64,000 nucleotides of DNA from Henningerozyma blattae CBS 6284 (taxonomy: Eukaryota > Ascomycota > Saccharomycetes > Saccharomycetales > Saccharomycetaceae), in assembly GCF_000315915.1 (NCBI RefSeq), contig NC_020194.1, positions 1-64,000 on the forward strand, read 5' to 3'. Made by a program: the position numbers and the translations under genes. This document shows, one piece after another, positions 20,249 through 31,800 of this stretch (positions are counted from its first letter, which is position 1; every line of letters starts with the position of its first letter). The notes under the pieces are model-generated. The model was given only the letters and a program-made list of their open reading frames with translations. It was not told the DNA's origin and made no database searches.

Positions 20249-22980
20249 TTATTTAATGCCACTAGGTAAATGTCTTTTAGGACCACGAGCTCTATTTTTG
20301 GTCAGAGATCTTAATGGCTTGGTACAATTTTTATCCAGTTCAGTTGTAGAGCTTGTTGAAGATGAATACTTCGTAGAATTGTCAAATAGTGGAGAATTAC
20401 CAGAAGAAGTACTGGAACTACTATTATTTGAATCAGACTTAGTAACAGATGATCTGGATGATGTTGAATTTTTCCCATGCATGCGTTGCGCCATTAAAAC
20501 AGCTTCTAAACTTTCCATAGTTGCAGCTTTTTTAAGTTCGAAAGTATTTTTTGGTACATTAGAGGTTTCTTTAAAAATATCGTCCCTGGCTTGAGATTCA
20601 TTTGCGATTTTCTTCTTTTCCTTCAGTAGCTGAGCCTTTTTAAGAGCCTCTGGCATCGAGATTTTTCTCTCTGGAACAATAGGCGGTGATTTCAGAGCAC
20701 TACGCTTATTTATAGTTTCTTCTAACTCCTTAGAAGTATATGAATCTTTGCTTTCAACCAAGGAATTTACAGATTTTTTCAAATGATTGGCTTTTTGCAA
20801 AGCTTCAGGTAAAGTTGGCTTTCTCTTCGAAACATTAGGTGCGGTCTTTTTCAGAACAATTTGCTCCTCCATCTTGTCAGTGTTCGGTGTAAGCGACTTG
20901 CCTTTAGTATTTGCTCTTTCAATAGATCTTAATTTTGGCAACAATAAATCATTTTTCTTTGGAGGCGGTTTTGGTGGATTTTTGTCTACAGATTTCAAAG
21001 TCATTGAACTAAATTCTTTCTCTAATGTGGTCAATTCTTCCTTCGGTTTATCAATCCTTTTTGAACCGTCAATTTTTCTCAAATTTTTTGGCTTTGATGG
21101 CAGTTCTGGCTTTAAAGAATTATCTTCCAAGGTATCTGGATTTTTTGAACTTGCAACAGCAGATGTAATAAAACTATCTGATCTTGGAATTTTTCGTGAA
21201 GGAGTGGTAGTCTTAGTAGGTGAGGATAAATTTGATTGGGAAGAATGGGGCTCTTTTTTTTGTAACGAGTCAAGGTAATCATATTTATTGGTCCTCAAAG
21301 GCGAAACATTTGTAGAAGACATGATTTTTGAGGATTTTTCATTATTATTCATAGATTCCAAAAAGTCTGGATGAGAAGAAGGCTTTAATATTGGAGATGT
21401 TGTTTTATTAGTTGATTTTTTTGAAGCATTTGTTAATCCATTTTTAGATAAAGAATCCATAAATCCGATGGGTTTACTTTTTCTGTTTACTGGCGGTAAT
21501 GGTGATGAACTATTAATATTACTTTCGTTCGTATCTTCAACATTATTATATTTTGAAGGTGTATGTGGGAGTTTTGTCGTTTCTAAAGTATCAATACTTT
21601 TAGACGCTGATTTTGCACCTCTGCTCACAACAGGGGGCGGTACTTTTTTAGAATTTAATAGGGAGATTGGTTCAGTATTGGAGATTTTGGAGCTAGATCT
21701 GTGCTTAGGTGGTACTTCTGGTTTTATCTTAGCCTCTGATTGAAGTGGATCCATGTTTCTATTATCCAATGCACTTTTCATATCATTTGATACAACTCTG
21801 GACGCTTTTTTAGGTAAAGGAGGTGGAATTTTTTTACCTTTATTTGAATCAGAATCCAAATCCAAGTTAGAGTTTGAATCTGTGTCTGATATATAGTTGG
21901 AATCAGAATCAGAATCTTGCTCATTATTTGAAAGAACAATTGGAGAACGAGATCTTTCATCTGTAATTCGGATCATATTTTCTAATTTCTCATAATTGAT
22001 TTTTTCTCTATTTTTAATTTTTAAGTCAGAAAATTGAAAGAAATGATGATTATGATCTCTTTCAGATAGTATGTTGTCTTTTTTATTAACTTGTTCTCTT
22101 TCTACATCCTTATTTCTTGACTCTCCTTCAAACTCTGAGATCGATTTATTTCTTCTTCTATTATTTAAACATGCATGCGAATCAACCTTATAGCTTCGTC
22201 TTGGTAGAGTAGGTGTGCTTGCACGATCATTTTCATCCTTGTTATTTCCTTTATATTCATTAGATCTATTAATTAATTCGGTACTATTGGTAGTATGTCT
22301 CGAATAGTTACGATGATGATGCATATCTATATCAGATTCATATATTTTTCTTGGTTGACCCCTGCTTGGGTATAATTTTCTTTGATCGGCTAAAGTATCT
22401 TTGTGATAAGTTTCAACACTAAAATCATTGTCAGTAAATGCATCAGGATTTTGCTTTTTAAGTTTTTGTAATAATATATAATCTTCTTCGGAGATTATAT
22501 ATTTTTTCTTATCATGATCATTCATCTTAGTATCGGTAAACTCTTGAGATGGTCTTATATTTTCAGATTTTCTCTGTGGAGAAAAAGATTTTTCATAATT
22601 ATAAGCCGATCTATAACTTAGATCATTATAATTATCTCCATTGATGTTTGAATGTGATTGATATTCTTCGTCTTTATCTTCTTCCTCTGGATAGTCCAAA
22701 TCCTTGCTAGAAAACCTTTTATCTCTTCTGCTACCAGACTTATAGGTGCCATCTAGAATATCTTTAGCTCTTGCTAAGCTTTGCATAGAAAAAGAGGAGC
22801 TTAATTTTTTTGGTTTATCAGATACAGGAGGTGGAGCTCTATTATCGATTTTATTATCATATTTTTCAACATAACCTCTCCGTTCATCTAAATCTTCAAC
22901 TCTATTCAAAAATCATCCAATTCTTCATTCTCACGATATAAAGGTCTCGAGTAGTTACGATTATTATTACGAACTGACAT
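20249..22980 (-). CDS. BSP1: BSP1 actin-patch adaptor (apparent frameshift near the N-terminus)
   Basis: A long, mostly disordered cortical actin-patch protein. S. cerevisiae Bsp1 links synaptojanin-type phosphatases to actin patches and binds capping protein. Support: the conserved LSYRSAYNYEKSFSPQ segment, repeated proline-rich PPPLPKK and VPPKHR stretches, several ERK-SMPEALKKA-type repeats, and a basic tail LRSLTKNRARGPKRHLPSGIK like the capping-protein-binding end of Bsp1. The main frame (20249-22909) has no ATG at its 5' end; its first internal ATG is at 22786. Upstream, ATG at 22980 opens 24 codons ending in ELDDF, then a stop, directly at a run of five T (22912-22908). One more T would join ELDDF to LNRVEDL, matching the Bsp1 N-terminus. 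Joined length is about 910 residues, longer than S. cerevisiae (576). Confidence 0.88.
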
Positions 22981-23825
22981 GAATAAAATACTCGTAATAT
23001 ATAATATAAAATAAAAATTTCAACGAAAAAGGAACAATGAATTATATGCTTTTTTATTTTTGGCTAATAAAATTGAAGTTTATTTTTATCAGGAAAACGT
23101 AAACAAAAAACTACAGTAACATCAAAAGACTCGAAGGAGATGAGTAGGATGATCAATATTGTCCTAGTGTTACTTTAAAATCTTCAAAGAAGACATGCTG
23201 TATTAATCTTTTGTTGTAAAATATTTAATCAGAGTTTTCCCCCCAAAATCTATTTTCTTTTGGCCATATTTGACATTGCGGGAAAACTGAAAAAATGAAA
23301 TTTTGTGGAATTAAAAGAGTAAAAATATAAGCGTTAAAAATAAGAAAATTACATTACGTTCAAAAAAATTGTTATGTAACAAAGAGGCTAGAAATAGCTC
23401 ACATATTTGCAATGAATATGCTTGACTTGGTTGTCACAAGGAGGACATAAATCATAATACATATATTTATTTTAATAAAGTACTTATGTATATATATAAA
23501 TGAGAAAGGATAAATAAATTCTTTAAAGAAATGAAGAAAAAGCATACAATAGAAGATAAGGATGAAAAAAGTTCAAAGCAGTAGTTAATAAAGATGTTAT
23601 TAGTTCTTAGAAGGCAGAATAGAGACCGTGTAATCAAAAAAAAACAAATAAACCAGCATTAATATATAGGACTATTATTAGAAGTAGTGATATTAACAGT
23701 GGTAGCATATGCCCATCTATTTATTTTGTATTGTAATATTGTGCGGTCTATCATATTAAATTGCAAAACTATTGCGTTGTAATTGGAATTGAAAGATCTA
23801 TTATCTTTACTATATGTTCATTTTA
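22981..23825. other. Intergenic region between BSP1 and the V-ATPase subunit f gene
   Basis: BSP1 promoter side and 3' flank of the spliced gene. It is AT-rich with A-tracts and no supported gene. Confidence 0.55.
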
Positions 23826-24210
23826 CTAACGCAATTCAATAGAAGGCTTTCTTCTGGTTAAATAAACTTGGAACCCACAGAAAATGAAAAACATTAAATA
23901 AACCAAGGCAGCAAGATAAACTGTATGTGCCACTGCTGGACCATCCTCTGGATCATTAATAGAACCAACCATAGATTCATGACTTATGCTGAAAAGATGA
24001 CCAATAACAGACAAAATCACTACACCAAAAGCAGATAGTACAGTGCAGAACCAAGCATTTCCAGTCTAAAAATGGTAAAAACCAATACATATAATTGTGA
24101 GAGGATTAAAAAAGTTAGTAAAATTGCTCATGTTTGGTAATGAAAAAGCAAGTGCAGTGAGCACCAGGAAACAGAAAGGGATTACGACATACTGATACGA
24201 CGGGTTTCAT
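23826..24210 (-). CDS. V-ATPase Vo subunit f (YPR170W-B type), two exons
   Basis: The spliced product is 85 residues, the length I recall for S. cerevisiae YPR170W-B, identified structurally as subunit f of the vacuolar proton-pump Vo sector. Exon 1 (24210-24193) encodes MKPVVS; exon 2 (24065-23826) begins TGNAWFCTVLSAFGVVILSV and ends RKPSIELR. Two hydrophobic segments flank a strongly conserved SINDPEDGPAVAHTVY loop. Splice signals are canonical: GTATGT at 24192-24187, branch point TACTAAC at 24120-24114 and TAG before 24065. Without splicing only a 64-residue internal frame from 24020 is seen, which lacks the first membrane segment. It lies between BSP1 and NUT2 in the same orientation as in S. 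cerevisiae. Confidence 0.93.
24066..24192 (-). other. Spliceosomal intron (127 bp) in the subunit f gene
   Basis: Phase-0 intron after codon 6. It has 5' GTATGT, branch point TACTAAC about 47 bases before the 3' end, and 3' TTTTTAG. These are the standard budding-yeast signals. Confidence 0.93.
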
Positions 24211-25956
24211 GGTCAAGTGTTGTATATATGTAGATATGCGATAATAAGAATAATGATCTTATTTGTATGCTTCAATGAGAAACAAACTGTAATGCAAAAT
24301 CTTCTCCATTGTGTACTTTTTTCAAGGTTCTGGTAGTCAAGTATTTATTATTTTCAATTCCTTCAAAAGACTTCGGAGAAATTCGGCTCGCAATGAATTT
24401 TTCGAAGAACATTTTACGATGGACATTTTCGTATTGAATATTTAAACTATCACATACCCTAAAAGCACTATTTTAAAAAACAAGACGTCTATTTATAATT
24501 GATAGTTTGGCAATGTATCATCCAGTGACTTCTATATAACTATCCAGGAACCAATTACATATTTTGATTTTGTAACTTAAGTAATAAACATCAAAAAAAA
24601 ACTGATTTTAGCCATTATGCGTTGACAATTAGTTATTAAACCAATGTATCATACAGGACCAATAGCAAATTTCAAAGTATTCTTTAAGTCCATATTAACC
24701 AAACTGAAAATGCCTCTTTTATTTGTGAAAAATAACTTTAATGTGTAGAATGCCTTCACAATAACAAAATAGTACGACCATGTGCTAGATATCTTAGGAA
24801 AGCTCTTGAATTATAGGAACACAAGAGTGTGGAATTATTAAGTAACTAAGAGTGTACAGATATTTGCCATGTCCCATTGCTACTAATTAGTATTACAATT
24901 AATAGAGAATACCGTCTTAAAAGAGGGCTTACCAAAAAGACAATTACTTTAGCAATTTATCACTATTAAAGAAGTTTAATATTTAATATATGTGCTACAA
25001 CATGCTTACACCCAACCAAGGCTCTTCGATTTGTTTATTCATATGCTCTTCCCCATATTAATCTCGGACGTACTAAATCAAATATCTTACAAGCAGCAAC
25101 TTTATCAAAAGAGTAAGATGAAATCTTTTATTTAGCTAGTGGAGATATATTTAGCTCATACAAGTTTATCCGGCTAGTAATAATTATATATATTAGACCC
25201 TAGTAAAAAACAATAATTTCTTCAAGACAGTAATAAATAATAATAAAAAATTATCTTTCTATTTCCTTTTTCTTATATATATATTTGATACAGCTAATAT
25301 AGATTACATTCGATATACTGCTGTTTATATATAGGTGAGCTTGCTTGTTCTAACCTAGTCTGCGTATAAAAAATGCTGAAGCATCCCCTCGTAAGGCAAT
25401 TCTGAACGATAATTAGATAGCAAGACTGGTAGCATATATTGAGTTGATCAAAACTGTAATATATTCTTAAATCAAGAATATCATAATGTTGATAGAGATA
25501 CATATATCAAATAGGAAATTTCTAATTAAAATTAGCAAATTATTACTTGCATACCTACACTCTAATAGGAAGAACCAGAGCTAGTATTCTTAGAATTAAT
25601 TAGATAGTGGCGGAATAATGATAAAGATAGCCTGTTTCTATAGCATAAATTCGATATACTAATTTTATCTACCAAATTGAGTCTTTTCTGATAAATATTA
25701 TCAAATAATTGATCAAAAGTATAAGTTCCGGCAATTGACTTAACATAAATAAAGTTTGATCAAGCGGTGAATAGCTTTTTATTCAATTCATATATATTTT
25801 CATTGCAGAATTGTACCGATTGATAATCAATTATTTATGAATTATCTGATAAATACAAATGAAGAACTTGAACTATACAAGCTATCACTTGCATTAATGT
25901 ATCAATAGATTTGGATTTATCTAAGATAAAACAGATATTTGTGGAAGTAGTTCAAC
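24211..25956. other. Unusually long gene-free interval
   Basis: About 1.75 kb between the subunit f gene and NUT2. No frame over 70 codons shows family features, and I found no tRNA boxes. A short phrase AATGTATCAT(C/A)CAG occurs twice, near 24513 and 24644. In S. cerevisiae JIP5 (YPR169W) lies here, so the interval may be the relic of a gene lost after duplication. A non-coding RNA gene cannot be excluded. Confidence 0.5.
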
Positions 25957-26424
25957 TTAACTGGATGGAGTTGTTCTCTTTATGATATCTTGAACACTTG
26001 GATCCAAATCCGGAAATTCTTCGATAATTTTTTCTGCTAGTGAGTCTCTTAATTGTTGTAATCCATGCATTTTTGCCCTTTGATATTGATTAGATCGACG
26101 GATTGCTTCTACAAATTCTCTTGTATAAATATCAGGATTTCTACCATCTTCAATGTATTGGACAACTTCTAACGGGATGTTTATATTCTGTAGCTGAGAT
26201 TCAGGATCATTACTAATTTGATTTAATTTTAATAGTCTATCAACATTTCGTTTTAAATTTGTTACCATCCCTTGAGCTGCTTCTTTAGTTCCAGGAAAAT
26301 CATAAACGGAAACACCCAATTCAATAAATGAATCAACAATGGAAGCAACTTGTTGTTCAGTGTTGGTTAAATCTTCCTGTAAAGCAGTTAAATTTTGTTT
26401 AAGTGCTATATTTTCATTCGACAT
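25957..26424 (-). CDS. NUT2: Mediator subunit Med10 (Nut2)
   Basis: A 155-residue subunit of the Mediator middle module, which bridges activators and RNA polymerase II; S. cerevisiae Nut2 is 157 residues. The protein is largely helical. Conserved Med10 features are [20 protein letters not shown] near the N-terminus, [24 protein letters not shown] in the middle, and [16 protein letters not shown] near the end. It lies between the subunit f gene and RHO1 with conserved orientation. Confidence 0.96.
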   Translation of the reverse strand: MSNENIALKQNLTALQEDLTNTEQQVASIVDSFIELGVSVYDFPGTKEAAQGMVTNLKRNVDRLLKLNQISNDPESQLQNINIPLEVVQYIEDGRNPDIYTREFVEAIRRSNQYQRAKMHGLQQLRDSLAEKIIEEFPDLDPSVQDIIKRTTPSS

Positions 26425-27394
26425 TTTTATTTTAAAGTATCAATATGTTTGAATTAACAGGTTGAATATTGTAGTATATTTTCAATAAGTTGCTTATAAA
26501 GTATACCTCTCGTAAAAAAATACAATATCATAATATATTCGTTTGAATTTATATTAACATGGATTTTATAATATTCCGGAGCCGAAATTTTTCGACATAA
26601 TGTTACGTGTGCCAGTAAATTGTAGTTGAAATATTTACAGTTAAAAATAACATAGACAATATAACAATGTGTCTTTAAGATAACATCTGTTGACGGAAAA
26701 ATTTTTAAATCTTGAAGAGTATATTATTTAAAGAATCTAAAGTATCTAAAGTTATTTATTAATAAATCTTTCAATATAAAATAAGTAATAATTATAGGAT
26801 TGAAAGATTTTTCGAAGAGGAGAGTCTGAAAATAATTTGAAATATAATAATAATTTGAAATATAATAATAAAAGTAATAATAGTAATAATAATAGTAATA
26901 ATAATAGTAATAATAATAGTTTTAGTAGTAGTAGTAGTAGTAGTAGTAGTAGCAGTAGTAGTAGTAGTAGTAGTAGTAGCAATCAGACAGAGATAAAGAA
27001 AAAATAAGTAGTTGGACCTAGAATAAAGATAGAAAGGTAGATTGTAAAAAATAATATCGCGGGACAATAGTTATAATAGTAGTAGTGAAATGGGATAATG
27101 TAAATAAAAGTATTAGGATAATATAAAAAATAGAAACAGAATAAAAAATAAAGAAAGAAAATGGGAGTAAAATAGCGATTTCAAAAAAATATCAGGATTT
27201 GTCAAACTAACAATATTTTAAATGATGAAAAAAAGTATCAATCATGTGAAGGAAAAACAATTAATAATGCATCGATGTATATATATTTATTAGAGGAAAC
27301 AAAAATAAGGATTACAAAGTTAAGTCTCGTTTAACAAAAAAGAAGCGGTTGGCGGAATGAAAGAGAAATATTAATGGTCACATAAGAAATTTTA
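26425..27394. other. Intergenic region between NUT2 and RHO1
   Basis: NUT2 upstream DNA and RHO1 3' flank, dominated by a trinucleotide microsatellite at 26839-26981. The poly-Leu and poly-Thr frames that read through it are artefacts. Confidence 0.65.
26839..26981. repeat. Compound AAT/AGT trinucleotide microsatellite
   Basis: The first half consists of AAT- and AGT-rich units (TAATAATAG repeated), the second of an almost perfect run of AGT triplets with occasional AGC interruptions. It lies in noncoding DNA between NUT2 and RHO1. Such arrays are length-variable. Confidence 0.9.
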
Positions 27395-28039
27395 TTATAA
27401 TAGAACACACTTCTTCATCTTTTTCTTTTCACCATTTTTTTTGGTTTTCTTGTCCTTTGATTTACCAGTTGCCTTTTGCTTACCTAACAAAGATGCTTGA
27501 GTAGCAGCTTCAAAAACCTCTCTAACACCATAACCAGTTTTAGCAGAACATTCAAAATATCCGGTAGCACCAATTTGATCAGCTACTTCTTGACCTTCTG
27601 CTGTAGTTACTGGTTGTTGACCTTGCTCTTGCAAGGCAGCAAGAACTTGGTTATCGTTTCTTAAATCAACTTTGCAGCCAACCAAAATAATTGGTACGCC
27701 TTGACAGAAATGTAAAACTTCAGCTATCCATTTTTCTTGAACATTTTCTAATGAATCTGGAATATCAATAGAAAAACATATTAACACAACATTAGAATCA
27801 GGGTAGGATAAAGGTCTTAATCTATCGTAATCTTCTTGACCAGCAGTATCCCATAACGCTAATTCCACACGACGTCCATCGACTTCGACATCAGCCACGT
27901 AATTTTCAAACACTGTTGGAACATAAACTTCTGGAAATTGACCTTTAGAAAAAACAATCAATAGACATGTTTTACCACATGCACCGTCCCCGACAATGAC
28001 TAATTTCCTTCTAATACTGGCACCTGCTTGTTGTGACAT
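27395..28039 (-). CDS. RHO1: Rho-type small GTPase Rho1
   Basis: A 214-residue essential GTPase that activates Pkc1 and beta-1,3-glucan synthase and controls cell-wall integrity and actin polarity at the plasma membrane. Seen: P-loop GDGACGKT at 17-24, switch I VPTVFENY with Thr42, DTAGQED with Gln68, SAKTG near residue 164, a lysine-rich hypervariable tail and the geranylgeranylation box CVLL. All catalytic residues are intact. Neighbours NUT2 and FMP27 match the merged YPR/YLR order. Confidence 0.99.
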   Translation of the reverse strand: MSQQAGASIRRKLVIVGDGACGKTCLLIVFSKGQFPEVYVPTVFENYVADVEVDGRRVELALWDTAGQEDYDRLRPLSYPDSNVVLICFSIDIPDSLENVQEKWIAEVLHFCQGVPIILVGCKVDLRNDNQVLAALQEQGQQPVTTAEGQEVADQIGATGYFECSAKTGYGVREVFEAATQASLLGKQKATGKSKDKKTKKNGEKKKMKKCVLL

Positions 28040-28824
28040 TATATTTATTTTTGATAGAATATTAAATTGTGTTAATGCACTAGAGTAACTAACAAGCCTC
28101 TTTATTAACAGTACGTTGCTCTTTTTTCGTTGGAAGAGTTATTTATTAAGCAAAACTAAAAGGTTCAATTAGATCTTAATCTTGATGATATAACTAATTA
28201 CTGTGCTTAAGCTTCTTAATGACTCTTTAATTTAAGTTGACAAATAATATACTGTCACTTAATCTAGATTTTTCTAAATTATCAGATTCTTGGTAGTTTT
28301 CTTAAATTATAACACTTGCCAAGTAGCTAATTTGACACTTTTCAAGATCACAATAAAACTTTGAAAACTATAATCGATAAAAAGGTAATATAAGGACTAA
28401 TTAAAAGGCTTCTATTAATGATAGAATTAATCCTAGAAAAATCGAATCTCGTGCTAGCCTTTCGCAACCTCAAAACACCCTAAAATTACTTCCAAATCTG
28501 CAATTCTATCACTTTCTCAAAGTCATCCCTGGTATAATTTCTTCTCGATCTTGCTTGTCCTTTGGGAAATTTTCAAACGCGGTTTCCGAAATTCCAGAAG
28601 AAGCATAGATTTCACAAAATCATGATGTGCGGGTAACTAAAAATGAACTGGCGTCACATTAGTGTAAGCAATTAGTAATACCAAATATATGATAAATAAA
28701 AAATATATATGAGCAAATAGTTCAGGCGGGCATAATACAATTAAAGGTATTTTCAAGTACATGCTATTTGAGTAAATATAACCATTGTGGGTACTTTAAG
28801 GGTATATAGTAATTGTAAGAAAAT
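28040..28824. other. Intergenic region between RHO1 and FMP27
   Basis: RHO1 promoter and FMP27 3' flank. A Reb1-type CGGGTAA is at 28630-28636, ACCCTAA near 28480, and TTTCCGAAAT near 28585, which lacks other centromere elements. No gene is seen. Confidence 0.55.
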
Positions 28825-31800
28825 TTAAGCAACCTCTGCTTGTGCCTTAGGGTCCGGCTTAGTACTAGAATCTTTCTCTGGATCTTTGGAAAGAATCCTC
28901 AAGGGTGAAGTAAGTCTTGCATGGGAACTACCAGATTTAGTTAATTTTGTCCCGATCAGTTTACCAGATTGATGAACTATGGCCTTAATAACTGTCTTTT
29001 TCAAATGTTGAAATATTTCTAACAACATAAGAACTTGGTTAGAGTAGTGTAAGGCAGGGAACTTGAAAATAAAGTTTGACACGTTCGCTAACCTCATAGT
29101 ACCTTTACCTCTGTAACTGATGCACAGTTTAAATCCGTTCAAAGTCATCTTATTAACAATCAGATATGTAGCAGAACGCTCAATTATTTCATTCAATTCT
29201 TCATTTAACTCTGTAGAAACTGAAGGTTCTTCATCTATTATATCTAACTTAGATATTTTGCTATTTGAAATAATTGTTTCAGTGGTATCATCATCATTAT
29301 TCAAAGAATTCATCTCATCTGGATAAAGCCAAGATATGATTTTACGAATTCTTTCCTCTTCAATATGAAGATCTATGCCAGTTATAAATGTTTCAGCGTG
29401 CTGAACAAATGTTATACCACCAACAGGCTTACCAAGTGACCATGTTATAGACACCAACGGCTTCTCTATTGATGGTTTATTATTCCTTCTTCTAAGTATA
29501 TCAATCTTGGATTCATACTTCTGTAAAATTTCGTGATAAATAACGTTCTTTTCAGCATCATAGATTGCAATATCTTTGATATCCAAAGAATTTTGGTTGG
29601 CACCTGATGCATGAGAAGTTCTTTCCAAACCAATCTTATCAACGAAGGCATTGATAAATGCACTACCGTCCCTGTTTAACATATGTAAGTTAATTTTTTT
29701 AACTTTAATATCCCATATTGTGAAATGTTGTAAGTCATCTCTGGCTTTACATCTATCACTGAAAATTTTCATAAGCATATAAAGCCTTAGCATCTGGAGC
29801 AATCTTTCATTATGCATATTAACTAAATCCACTTTACCAGCGTCATCTAACAAAGACTGCTTAAACAGTAATTCGTGTTGTAGCATTCTTAGCAATTTAA
29901 CATTTGAACTTAGTTGATTTGCTGTCCAATGCATTTGAGTAAAATCGCTTGTATCGTAACCAATTTTCAATTTTTCAATTTTTTTGTTCAATTCATTATT
30001 TTCACTATCAGAATATACAATTAGTTTCTTAAACACATCATATGCTGATATATAACTCCTTGAATCAGAAGTAATAGTGACATCAGGTAAAAATCCTCTA
30101 ATTCTATCTCTCAATAGGTGTTTTGAAGAGCCCAAGATTGTAGCTACCTGTGGAACCTTATCGAAGAAAAAAACAATTGAAAGTTTTTTTACCATGGCTT
30201 CAGACTCTAATGGGGTAGGCTCCAGACAGATTTCAAGTCCTAACCAAGGTGGCCATTTTTGATTCTTACTATGTCCATAGGGATTATCATCAAAGAATAA
30301 TCTGAAAAAATTGCGATATTCATCTTTATGGAAAACAAATACGTTACCCCCTTCCATATATAAACCATACCTAGTAAGAATAACATTTTCGTTCGTAACA
30401 TCTCGTTCGCTCCGTGAATCAAATGACACAGCTTTTAATTTTATAACTGGAGCAGCAACAATGACACAATTATCTTGTTTTATATCAGTCATAAATTGGA
30501 CTTGAGGGGCAATAAGTTCAACGATCATATCTGAATAGAAGGCATGGGAGCAACCACATAAGATTTCAGTCATACCGTTTTTGAAAATCTCCAATAAAGC
30601 AGTAGACGTTGTATTTCCAGAACTTGATTCATACGCCCAATCACACTTAGATTTTTTTTGTTCAAACTTAGGTCCAGACGAGTCCTTAAATGATCCTTCT
30701 ATCTTTTCTAACATCTCATCAAAAATCCTCAACGATTTTTGCATTTCAAAAGCATAGAAATCCTTTCGTAAAGAAAAATAGTTCAAATACTTGTATAGAA
30801 TGTCTCTATTCATTATGTTACATTTCAATAACATGTTCATCAATAAGAATCTATTTTGAAAACCATCTTTAACATTTTTTGGTTTATACAAAGATTTGAT
30901 GATTGGATAATTGTATTTATATTCTGATTCAGGACTAGCTATTTGTTTAGACAATGTGTCCATATCATCACATAACAAATTAACATTTTTCACGGCTTCA
31001 ATTGTATCCTTTAGCAATTTCTTCGAAGCACTACTTTTATTCTTTTTAATGGCTTCTCTAACTTCTTCTTCAGATGCTTGCAAAGTTGCTAGTCTACTTC
31101 TAATTAAACACTTACCAGAACTTAATTGTGACCCCAAGGTACAATCATGAGATATGTCGTTTCTAAAAGGTTTAATTTTTTCAAAAGTCTTAGGATTTCT
31201 TTGGAAGTCATCCCCATAACTAGCGCGCTTTTGATACAAAAATTGTGGAGAATAAAGTAATGGGCTAATATAAACATGTGGTACATAATTTTCAACGTTG
31301 ATAAAATACGCCTCATTGAAATCTGTAGGATCATACCAAGACATATCATTATCAAATATATCAAATTTACCTTCCCCAATTTCTTCCATATACTTAACCT
31401 TATTAAACTTGGCCATAAGACACCTAACATCAATACCAAACATGCTGAAATCACCTTCTAAAAATTTTAATTGCAAGTATGTCTTCCTTTGATCTAATTC
31501 TTTGTTATAAGTAGTAACAGCTTCTTTTCTTTGATGCAAGTCCATAACAAATCTTGCAACTTTTGCTTTTACCCCTGCAAATTCAGTAACTTCTAAGTAG
31601 TTTCTTTTCAAGATAGAATCCGTGTCAACATTACTTTGAATATTAGATATAAAGAATGGTGAGACATCTGCATGATAAGACATAGTTGTAAGGGATACTC
31701 CAAACTTAGGAGCCAATGTGTCAGTATTCCAAATGGGGCCTCTGCGGGCGTTGGTATTCCCTGAAAAGGATTGCCACCATTCTAAAAATGTTTGAACACC

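Noticed and set aside
20256..21743. Several plus-strand open frames of 90-163 codons
   Set aside because: They are antisense shadows of the low-complexity Ser/Lys-rich BSP1 gene and show no family features.
26752..27067. Poly-Leu and poly-Thr frames
   Set aside because: They are translations of the trinucleotide microsatellite.
28575..28600. TTTCCGAAAT resembling the core of centromere element CDEIII
   Set aside because: The flanking CDEIII bases (TGTTT and the A-rich tail) are absent, no RTCACRTG lies at the right distance, and the DNA between is not a very AT-rich CDEII.
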